From contig CAIOGK010000019.1 of the NCBI GenBank assembly GCA_903857815.1, positions 1 to 18,514 of the forward strand: DNA of 18,514 nucleotides, read 5' to 3'. The position numbers and the translations under genes are program-made. Shown here one piece after another: positions 13,601 to 18,514 of this stretch. The notes beneath the pieces were generated by a model. It was not told the origin of the DNA and searched no databases. It worked only from the letters and a program-made list of their open reading frames with translations. Source of the DNA: Candidatus Falkowiibacteriota bacterium (GTDB lineage Bacteria; Patescibacteriota; Patescibacteriia; Patescibacteriales; UBA12465). The number at the start of each line of letters is the position of its first letter. The first letter of the stretch is position 1.

Positions 13601-16277
13601 TATTTCCTGGGCCACTTACTTTTGTCCAGGCATAAGACGCAATACCAGATAAACTATCACTAGCCGATACCCCCTCTGATTTAGTTGGGCCTAATACAGT
13701 ATTAGAAAAATTACCAGCCTCTACCACAGGCGGAGTAGAATCAATCGTAAATATTCCTGAATCGTCATAAGAACTATTACCATAAGTATCATAAGCCGTA
13801 ACCCTAACTACGCTTGAAGCTGAATCCGCTGTCGGTAAAGTCCAATTATAATAGCGTCCAGTTGTAGTCGCAGTCCCTGCCGTACTTGCTATAATAGTTG
13901 TGGAACTGGTCCAATTATTGATTGTGTAATCTAATTTATAATAAGATGCGCCGACGGATACTGTCCAAATTATAGGATGAGTACTTGTACCTCGCCAATT
14001 AACGCTTGAAGCTGGTTGTAAGACAGAAAAATTTGGCGGGTTAGCATCCATAATAAATGAAACTTCATCATAAGAAGTATTGTTAACTCTATCGGTAACG
14101 GTTAAACGGGCAACGTAAGAACCAGTTAAAGTACCAGATAATGATGGATTTACAGTGCTACAGCCGCCAGAACATAATAATGAACCGGGACCGCTAATTT
14201 TTGTCCAGGCGTATGTTAACTGTCCCGCGGTATCAAAATTATCACTGGCGGTTGCACCAGGAGCAGTCGGAGAACTGATAGAACCAAGTGTGCCAGCATT
14301 AACCGTGGGAGCAGTTGAATCAATCGTAAATACTCCAGAATCATCATAGACCAAAAGAGAGTGGCCGCTATCGTGTGCGTTAACTCGTACAATTACATTT
14401 TCTGAATTATCATAAGGCAAAGTCCACGAATATAAAACGGTAATGCTTGATAAATCCGTAGTTATTGTAGACCAACTTGAACCACCGTTAGTGGAATATT
14501 CTACATCAAAATGATTTAAAGCTGTTCCTCCCGGATTAGACCAAGTAATATTGTGGCTTGTTCCCCCTGCCCACCTGTTACCAGTTACTGGCGCAGTAAC
14601 ATTAAAATTTAAAGGTTGGTCTGTCCAAGTAAAAGATACTGTATCATTGGCACAATTATTTAAAACATCACATACAGTTAGCCTAACTACATATGGAGTA
14701 AGCGATGCGACATTAGCCGAAAAACTTGGATTTAAAATATTAGCACCGCCACCAAAAGTAATCAGACCTGGTCCACTAACTTGTTCCCAATAGTAAGATT
14801 CGATAGACGTATACACGTCTGAAGCGCTAGCTCCAGGAGCAGTCGGCAAATTAATAGTACCAAGAGTTCCAGCATTAACTATGGGCGGACTCACATCATA
14901 AATAATTGAATAAGCACTACTTCCCATATCAGCAGGTGTATCATATGCCCTTACCTCCAAATAAAAACTTCCTTCGGATGGAAAAGTATAAGCACCGCAA
15001 TTAAAATCTTCTGAACTTTCATTAAAAGCAAAATCAACAGCCGAACAAGATAACCAACTTCCACCATCAACACGATATTCTACTGAGGTAATTCCCTCCG
15101 GGTCACTGGCTGTCCCTGTAAAAGTGGTCGGATTATTATTAGTTGCATCATATGGAGGATTAATAGAATTTATGACTACCACCGGTTGAGAATAAGGAAT
15201 AATTGTAAAAGGATTAGCAGATATAACCGAAACATTATTACCTGCTAAATCGGTCGCAGTAATTCTTACTCTAGCATTAGTTGTACTTATACTAGGCGCT
15301 GTCCAGGCGTAGGTAGCAGTCGGAATATAATTATTTATAACTGTAACGGTATCAGAAAAAGTTCCGTTTGCAGAATATTCAATATGAATTGGGTTAGAAC
15401 CAAGCTCAAAAGCATCAAGCGGTGTCTGCCAATCAATATTATAAGAATGGTTACCATACATGGTTATACCAGCTGCATTTGGATAAATAATGGCTAAGTT
15501 TGTTGGGTCAACCGTATCAACTTGAAATTTATAATAATTTGTATAAGTCGAAATATTACCAACATAATCGGCCGCTCTAACATGCATGCGGTATTCTTGT
15601 CCTTTAATGCTATCAATAAATGTACCAGGGTCGCAGGTAAAGGTTACATTTAAACCACTTCCACCAATACTACAATTTGTCCAAACCCCAGGGTCGCTAA
15701 CAGGGTCGGTAGTAGCAGTAGTAGAAATAGCGTATTGAATACTAATAACATTAGTTAAAGTATCAGCAACACTGCCAGTAAAATCAGGGTTATTATAATT
15801 TATCGGATTAGGGGCATTTGGTAAATCATTAAAAGAAACAATCGGGGCTAAACGATCAACAATAAAAGCTGCTGTTTCAACTGAAGTGCTCTCAGCATCG
15901 TCATCCGTAGCTCTGATATTCATTTTATAACTACCATCGGGTAGACTGGCTACGGTACAAGTAAAATCAACTACTTCATTTCCAAATGGCGTTCCACCGT
16001 TAGCTGTACATTGATACCAAGAACCAGTAGGCGCACTAGCGGAGGGATAAATTTGGTAGCTAGCTGATTCAATTGTATCGCCGGCATCAGCATCGCCATT
16101 AGCTATAACGGTTGGCAACTCGGCGGATTGTGCGGAAGGCGGATCAGTAATTGTAACAATTGGGGCCGCCAAAATAACTTGGGCCGTAAAAAATAATGTG
16201 GCTAAAATTACAAAAATAAATAAAAAAGCCAACCGAGACTTTATTTTGTCTTGAATCTTTTTAGAGTCATTTATCAT
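10662..16277 (-). CDS. Giant secreted multi-domain surface protein (PKD-like and Kre9/KNH-like repeats, calcium repeats, AWY domains)
   Basis: This 1871-residue protein is the largest in the window. A signal peptide (about 13-37, cleavage near ILA-AP) leads to beta-sandwich domains. Three Ig-like domains each carry a Cys pair (38-143, 144-255, 364-463). A tandem array of PKD-like domains of the WTKVSGPG / RLTVTDR type (near 464, 656, 849, 1039, 1235, 1430) alternates with Ser/Thr-rich Kre9/KNH-like domains of the YSxNGGSSW type (near 258, 556, 748, 940, 1134, 1333). Then come a 16-Gly hinge (1523-1538), two Cys-rich thrombospondin-1-like repeats with VTYGEWG (1542-1584, 1593-1635), and an AWY...YYLGxP domain. 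Two thrombospondin-3-like calcium motifs (DTDKDGLPD, DTDKDGFND) and a second AWY domain end the chain. There is no LPxTG or C-terminal membrane helix, so attachment is non-covalent or through the AWY region. Adhesion or host contact is an inference. The ATG at 16277 follows a good promoter. Confidence 0.9.
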   Translation of the reverse strand: MINDSKKIQDKIKSRLAFLFIFVILATLFFTAQVILAAPIVTITDPPSAQSAELPTVIANGDADAGDTIESASYQIYPSASAPTGSWYQCTANGGTPFGNEVVDFTCTVASLPDGSYKMNIRATDDDAESTSVETAAFIVDRLAPIVSFNDLPNAPNPINYNNPDFTGSVADTLTNVISIQYAISTTATTDPVSDPGVWTNCSIGGSGLNVTFTCDPGTFIDSIKGQEYRMHVRAADYVGNISTYTNYYKFQVDTVDPTNLAIIYPNAAGITMYGNHSYNIDWQTPLDAFELGSNPIHIEYSANGTFSDTVTVINNYIPTATYAWTAPSISTTNARVRITATDLAGNNVSVISANPFTIIPYSQPVVVINSINPPYDATNNNPTTFTGTASDPEGITSVEYRVDGGSWLSCSAVDFAFNESSEDFNCGAYTFPSEGSFYLEVRAYDTPADMGSSAYSIIYDVSPPIVNAGTLGTINLPTAPGASASDVYTSIESYYWEQVSGPGLITFGGGANILNPSFSANVASLTPYVVRLTVCDVLNNCANDTVSFTWTDQPLNFNVTAPVTGNRWAGGTSHNITWSNPGGTALNHFDVEYSTNGGSSWSTITTDLSSITVLYSWTLPYDNSENVIVRVNAHDSGHSLLVYDDSGVFTIDSTAPTVNAGTLGSISSPTAPGATASDNFDTAGQLTYAWTKISGPGSLLCSGGCSTVNPSLSGTLTGSYVARLTVTDRVNNTSYDEVSFIMDANPPNFSVLQPASSVNWRGTSTHPIIWTVSVGASYYKLDYTINNWTSSTTIIASTAGTATTTGRYYNWTLPTADSASSVVRVTAYDTYGNSSYDDSGIFTIDSTPPVVEAGNFSNTVLGPTKSEGVSASDSLSGIASYAWTKVSGPGNIVFTGGANILDPYISADLPGIYTARLTVTDNVGYTTYDDVSFIFNTDPPTPFITSPGADVIWRGSTAKNIRWTIIDPGDIAGFSVDYSINGGSSWTVINGAVASTSRLLAWTVPSVNSTSSIMRVAASDIDGNTATATSEFIIDSEAPVITIGNIGTTTIATTSGTTVIDNIDNVNEVTYYWSAINVPSGGVLIFSPSHTVMDPAMSGTVSGYYTAQLIAQDRAGHISTDTITFYWQGDPNIPIITSPTSTVIIKGGNSHLIEWFLPGPDPGDLDHFNVSYSVDNGSNWDLINSGMASTSRSYLWNVPSGVNATNTQIMIELFDTVSNRSYGISANFTVDSTAPIVYSGTMPSPISIASSSRGVMASDNFDNESDLTFAWTILSEPYTNANLTISNPVATSTEFSGDISGNYSALLSVTDRAGNTGTNNISFYWSNIYDPNLTAPSTGDYLRGGATTTATWTLIDPGNLNHDEAEYSIDGGTSWLSVNNNIASSSLAVDWLIPTDTNSTSSVFRIFTVDEFNNTATSTSGIFTIDSTPPIVSAGAFVGELNTATSSGATASDNFDSLADLVYAWTQVSGPGTINFTGGANILNPLISATANGSYVALLNVTDRAGNSASSSVAFTRNVSSGGGGGGGGGGGGGGGGAFPCSSVTYGEWGACYSGLQYRSIIDAVPAQCAPTPAQQAEQSRICGAEELIIYCANVTYGEWGTCQNNNRSREILTLSPENCTLTDSQISSTQSSCGNDGPFDSDALEIMSQARLDFTKEDKNLVNYVMGQILIQVEDKGRAWYVSAENGDRYYLGSPLNAFSVMSLISQGLKNKYLKSLPIGIIAGSLTQDKDTDKDGLPDRLEEGIGSDLTMTDTDKDGFNDHEEIINGYNPYGKGKLIIDQKFLTSSLGHIYIQVETNGEAWYVEPKTKKRYYLGRPVEAFGIMRQFGVGITNENLNKIPVGRFTSAQLARITQMLEERKRKLEMQNKK
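10746..11306 (-). repeat. Duplicated AWY...YYLGxPxxAF domain flanking calcium-binding repeats
   Basis: Protein-level duplication within the giant gene. Copy 1 (residues about 1658-1722) contains RAWYVSAENGDRYYLGSP, and copy 2 (about 1783-1844) contains EAWYVEPKTKKRYYLGRP. Both continue with AF.xM and end in a P-x-G turn (LPIG, IPVG). Between them lie two Asp-rich DxDxDG-type loops (about 1731-1763). I recall this AWY-YYLG unit at the ends of many CPR secreted proteins; its function is not known to me. Confidence 0.7.
11664..11711 (-). repeat. Sixteen consecutive glycine codons (hinge)
   Basis: An uninterrupted run of 16 GGN codons, with mixed third positions (A, C, T-derived), separates the repeat array from the Cys-rich stalk. 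Because third bases vary, slippage should be limited and the length is probably under selection as a flexible linker. Confidence 0.9.
11721..14888 (-). repeat. Tandem array of six ~193-residue PKD-like + Kre9/KNH-like modules
   Basis: Six copies of a PKD-like domain begin at residues about 464, 656, 849, 1039, 1235 and 1430, a period of 190-196 residues. Each begins with D(S/V)(T/S/E)xPxV..G, usually contains SGPG and GGANI(L)(N/D)P, and ends in VTD...N.....VSF. They are separated by a domain with W(R/A)GG-like, N(I/H)xW and NGGSSW signatures, and the last module lacks the second half. The copies have diverged at DNA level, although short stretches such as the codons for FTIDSTxP recur nearly unchanged. 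Confidence 0.85.
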
Positions 16278-16317
16278 AATTATACGTACAACTTGGTATT
16301 AAATAGTAACGCAATTA

Positions 16318-16346
16318 ATTATAACAAAATAAAATAATCAGCACAA
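16318..16346 (-). promoter_or_regulatory. Extended -10 sigma70-type promoter of the giant surface protein gene
   Basis: On the minus strand TTGTGC (16346-16341), a 17-base spacer and TATAAT (16323-16318) are preceded by TGT, making an extended -10. The expected start is near 16311, giving a leader of about 33 bases. It lies in the 90-base gap after the DUF4230 gene, so the giant gene has its own promoter. Confidence 0.7.
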
Positions 16347-16367
16347 AAATTATTTAATATTTTGAAT

Positions 16368-16997
16368 TTATTTTATAACCACCTGATAGTCCTTAAGCAT
16401 CCCAGATACAATAAGTTGCACTAATTTTGCTGAGTCTTCTCGAGCAGAATTAAAAATATTTTCATCGGCAGTCACCTGATTATTTGCCTTTTCAATTAGG
16501 GCCGCGAGAGCAAGATTATAATCATCATTCTGAGTATTTTTCAAAAGACCCTTTAACTTTTCAACGATTGATTTATCTACTGCAAAATCAAGTTCTCCGG
16601 AAAGTGATGAATCGAGAATCTCGGCGTGAGGCAAACTTATTGTTACAAGCTTTTTTTGATAATCAACGACAATATTTTCAAGGCGCATATTTTTCATATC
16701 AACACCAACGTCTACCCGGATTAGCCCCATAATAGTAAGCTTCTTCCCAGTAAATAAATCGGTCCAATCATTATTTTTTGGTGTATCTATTTCTACTTTA
16801 CTATTTAAAAATACGGTTTTAGTAACTAAAAAGTATTGGTTTGTAATTCTTTCTAAAATAACTTGGGAATTAACGACAGGGATTTTATTTTCATAATTGG
16901 CGGCGACTTTGCCTTGATAGCGGCCATAAAAAAAGACGGCTAAAAGAACCAGGAACGCGGTAATAATGGAAATTACAATTACTTTAATACGATTCAT
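16368..16997 (-). CDS. DUF4230 protein, membrane-anchored
   Basis: A 209-residue protein with one N-terminal membrane helix (about 4-24) and a soluble domain probably facing outward. DUF4230 traits are an early QVILERITNQYFLVTKT strand segment (about 45-61), GLIRVDVGVDMKNM (91-104), a VTISLPHAEIL stretch (118-128), and a long C-terminal helix region ending in MLKDYQVVIK. The family is widespread in bacteria and has no known biochemical function. It has its own promoter, follows the terminator of the NUDIX gene, and lies 90 bases before the giant surface protein gene, whose separate promoter makes a functional link only possible. Confidence 0.85.
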   Translation of the reverse strand: MNRIKVIVISIITAFLVLLAVFFYGRYQGKVAANYENKIPVVNSQVILERITNQYFLVTKTVFLNSKVEIDTPKNNDWTDLFTGKKLTIMGLIRVDVGVDMKNMRLENIVVDYQKKLVTISLPHAEILDSSLSGELDFAVDKSIVEKLKGLLKNTQNDDYNLALAALIEKANNQVTADENIFNSAREDSAKLVQLIVSGMLKDYQVVIK

Positions 16998-17027
16998 TTA
17001 TTTAAATGTTAGTTTACTAGTCTATTA

Positions 17028-17036
17028 TTTATAGCA
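17028..17036 (-). promoter_or_regulatory. Extended -10 element for the DUF4230 gene
   Basis: On the minus strand TGCTATAAA gives an extended -10 close to consensus, about 30 bases upstream of the ATG at 16997. A weak TTTCAA-like -35 lies upstream. It is placed just after the NUDIX gene terminator, as expected for a new transcription unit. Confidence 0.5.
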
Positions 17037-17070
17037 TGAAATGATTGAAAAATCGAGATAAAATAAAAAA

Positions 17071-17096
17071 AGACTGCCTTATGTATTTAGCAGTCT
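17071..17096 (-). terminator. Rho-independent terminator of the NUDIX gene
   Basis: A 7-bp perfect stem AGACTGC / GCAGTCT with a 12-base loop lies 29 bases after the stop codon at 17126. It is followed on the minus strand by seven T, then ATTTTATC. Confidence 0.85.
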
Positions 17097-17125
17097 ATAG
17101 TCTTTGAGCTGACCGAGCCTAAAGT

Positions 17126-17665
17126 TTATTCCGAAAAAAGTTGATCGAAGACATCAATCATCGCTTGATGGACATTCATGTCCAGCAACCTTTGCCGGTC
17201 AAAACGTTGTAAACCAAATTCTTTATCAAATTCGGTTTCGTTTAATGTTTTTGAAATTTTATCAATCTCATCGACAGTTACTTCACAACTGAAGATAACG
17301 GCCAAGTTGCGACCAGTAAAATAACCTTGAGCAATCGCTTCCCAAGAATAGAGATGGTTACAAACAAATTTAAATCTTTTTGAATTAATGTTTAACTCAC
17401 TTTCTCTGGTAATGGAGCGAGCTGCTGCCTCTTCTAAAGTACAATCATCAAAGAATATTCTCCCGCCTAAACACCAATAGGAATTCATCGGCAATACTAC
17501 TCGTTTAGCTAAATAAATAGCCCGATCCGATTTGGTGTGAAAAATAATATCCACACACGGGATAATCATACTTTTGGCAATTGTTTCGTAAGTCCCTTCT
17601 GGAATCCAAGGATTTTTACCTTGAATACTAGCGTTTTTTTCTGAATATGAACGAACTTGATCCAT
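17126..17665 (-). CDS. NUDIX-fold hydrolase, GDP-mannose mannosyl hydrolase-like with degenerate Nudix box
   Basis: A 179-residue cytoplasmic protein. The NUDIX core starts near 32 (IIPCVDIIF), with IYLAKRVVLPMNSYWCLGGR and then a box at 67-93. In the canonical box, G-x5-E-x7-REUxEExGU, the RE-U-x-EE core should read REL.EE; here it is RSITRESEL. The first Glu is replaced by Ser, the next by Arg, and one Glu (Glu88) is kept. E. coli GDP-mannose mannosyl hydrolase is likewise altered (RLTMAEL after GGR), and the flanking GGR and LEEAA match that enzyme class, so a nucleotide-sugar substrate is more likely than (d)NTP cleanup. An inactive or altered NUDIX domain remains possible. It forms a single-gene unit with a consensus promoter and a terminator. 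Confidence 0.75.
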   Translation of the reverse strand: MDQVRSYSEKNASIQGKNPWIPEGTYETIAKSMIIPCVDIIFHTKSDRAIYLAKRVVLPMNSYWCLGGRIFFDDCTLEEAAARSITRESELNINSKRFKFVCNHLYSWEAIAQGYFTGRNLAVIFSCEVTVDEIDKISKTLNETEFDKEFGLQRFDRQRLLDMNVHQAMIDVFDQLFSE

Positions 17666-17708
17666 TATTTATAATTTTTATTGTTAAAAAACTAACTTAA
17701 GTAGAACT

Positions 17709-17737
17709 ATTATATCATATTATAATAATTTTGTCAA
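17709..17737 (-). promoter_or_regulatory. Perfect consensus sigma70 promoter of the NUDIX gene
   Basis: On the minus strand TTGACA (17737-17732), a 17-base spacer ending in TGA, and TATAAT (17714-17709). Both hexamers are exact, the spacing is optimal and the -10 is extended. The expected start is near 17702, giving a leader of about 36 bases before the ATG at 17665. Confidence 0.9.
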
Positions 17738-17752
17738 TAATATAACAAAAAA

Positions 17753-17770
17753 TAGACTAATATTAGTCTA
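17753..17770 (-). terminator. Palindromic terminator after the DsbB unit
   Basis: TAGACTAATATTAGTCTA is a perfect 18-base palindrome. On the minus strand it is followed directly by TTTTTTG. It separates the DsbB-side transcript from the NUDIX promoter 16 bases further on. Confidence 0.65.
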
Positions 17771-17835
17771 CTTTAAAAATTTGACGAGCATAAATAATAA
17801 TGGGCCTATTTTGAGTGGAATCAAATGAGAATTTA

Positions 17836-17997
17836 TTATTTTATTTCTTCTTTACCTCTCCAGTTTATTTCAAAAGAAATAGAATATTTATTAGGGATTT
17901 TCCACTTGGAGAGTCTAAAACAAAGAAACTGAAACTTATTTTCATTAATCTTTCCAAAACCAAACCTATTTAAAGTTAATTCTATATCTATGACCAT
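17836..17997 (-). CDS. Possible 53-residue protein overlapping the end of the DsbB-like gene
   Basis: An open frame from ATG at 17997 to TAA at 17836 overlaps the DsbB-like stop codon (ATGGTCATAG), the arrangement expected of a translationally coupled small gene. It fills about half of the stretch between that stop and the palindromic terminator. The product would be hydrophilic, Lys/Phe/Asn-rich, with one Cys and two Trp (SKWKIPNKY, FEINWRGKEEIK), and without membrane helix or signal. I recognise no family. In AT-rich DNA an open frame this short can occur by chance, so this is a candidate only. Confidence 0.35.
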   Translation of the reverse strand: MVIDIELTLNRFGFGKINENKFQFLCFRLSKWKIPNKYSISFEINWRGKEEIK

Positions 17998-18514
17998 TTA
18001 ATAATCTTTTTATTTAATAATAACAGACCCATTAAAATTAACGAGGTTAAAGCGGAGAGCGGAAGGCTAATATAATCAAAGCCCAAGAAATATTGCTGGG
18101 TGCAAGGATTTACTATAGAACAAGAGTTGCTCGGCTGAGCAGTATAATAAATATAATTATGATACAGTGAAATTAAGGACCCGATACCTATTAAGGCTAA
18201 GCTATAATCAATAACGTGATTATCCTTTTTAAACCAGGCTAAGCCTAAAATAATTAACTGTGGGTAGATAAAAATGCGCTGAAACCAACAAAGTTCGCAT
18301 GGGGCAAATCCGGCTACAGCTGAATAATAAAGACTACCACTAGTAGCAACCAAAGCCACAAAAAAAGCAAGCGAAATAGCATTTCGACTTATAAATTCAA
18401 ATAATTTTAATTTGGTTTTCCGTAAAAAAATAAAATAAAACAGCAGGGCAAGAATGACAACCTGGCCGACTAATACTAAAGTTGAAATAATTATGTTTAC
18501 TTGATCGAGAGACA
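17988..18514 (-). CDS. DsbB/BdbC-type disulfide bond formation protein, 5' end at the window edge
   Basis: A polytopic membrane thiol oxidase that reoxidises DsbA-like proteins with quinone. The reading frame stays open to the last base of the window. The final two bases read as the TG of a start codon followed by SLDQVNIII, so the full protein is probably 175 residues with its start at 18515. It has an N-terminal helix (about 7-31), then the four-helix DsbB core with the quinone-reactive pair in APCELCWFQR (Cys73, Cys76), YHNY before the second loop, and the second pair in CSIVNPC (Cys132, Cys138). The shorter form from GTG at 18359 would cut the first and second helices and is rejected. The extra N-terminal helix differs from E. 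coli DsbB. No DsbA partner is visible; it may lie upstream, outside the window. Confidence 0.9.
   Translation of the reverse strand, partial: SLDQVNIIISTLVLVGQVVILALLFYFIFLRKTKLKLFEFISRNAISLAFFVALVATSGSLYYSAVAGFAPCELCWFQRIFIYPQLIILGLAWFKKDNHVIDYSLALIGIGSLISLYHNYIYYTAQPSNSCSIVNPCTQQYFLGFDYISLPLSALTSLILMGLLLLNKKIIKWS

Noticed and set aside
11721..14888. CRISPR-like or DNA-level tandem repeat
   Set aside because: The regular period is about 580 bases and reflects diverged protein domains; there are no short identical direct repeats with unique spacers.
17988..18359. Short DsbB protein starting at GTG 18359
   Set aside because: The frame continues without a stop to the window edge, adding an N-terminal helix and completing the first core helix, and the edge bases fit a start codon.

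Overview
This window is an AT-rich bacterial stretch whose genes lie almost entirely on the minus strand, tightly packed and mostly without recognisable Shine-Dalgarno sites. No taxonomic marker gene is present. The small gene sizes, the class F-type sortase beside a C-terminal LPxTG motif, the paired AWY...YYLGxP domains at the end of a giant surface protein and the His-rich single-pass membrane protein together suggest a Candidate Phyla Radiation (Patescibacteria, Parcubacteria-like) genome. That is inference. Sixteen gene stops inspected are fourteen TAA and two TAG, with no TGA and no ORF broken by an in-frame TGA, so the standard code fits.

Layout, reading the minus strand (high to low coordinates). 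(1) 18514-17753: a DsbB-type disulfide oxidoreductase running off the window edge, an overlapping possible 53-residue ORF, and a terminator. (2) 17737-17064: a GDP-mannose mannosyl hydrolase-like NUDIX protein as a single-gene unit, with a perfect consensus promoter and its own terminator. (3) 17036-16368: a membrane-anchored DUF4230 protein with its own promoter. (4) 16346-10662: a 1871-residue secreted beta-sandwich surface protein. It has six tandem two-domain modules, a 16-glycine hinge, a Cys-rich stalk and a C-terminal pair of AWY domains flanking calcium-type repeats. (5) 10597-9473: a nitronate monooxygenase-family flavoprotein with a Cys-rich tail and the only strong Shine-Dalgarno in the window. 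(6) 9414-8228: a scar region. A plus-strand XRE regulator and the minus-strand end of an LPNTG-ending surface protein are both 5'-truncated at the same point (about 9192-9204), and a class F-type sortase follows. (7) 8219-34: a probable long operon starting at an extended -10 promoter. Its genes are a YvlD/holin-like membrane protein, an SGNH hydrolase, an acyltransferase-3, MgtC/DUF4010, a DEAD-box RNA helicase, a SpoU rRNA/tRNA methyltransferase, a COG2509-type FAD protein and a His/Cys-rich small membrane protein, ending in a clear hairpin terminator.

The common theme is the cell envelope: disulfide formation, a giant adhesin-like protein whose 18 cysteines are mostly in close pairs, a sortase and its remnant substrate, and a two-gene O-acylation system (acyltransferase plus SGNH partner). 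Mixed in are RNA-metabolism genes (helicase, methyltransferase). I see no CRISPR array, tRNA, rRNA, insertion sequence or intact prophage. No stretch longer than 300 bases lacks a gene.
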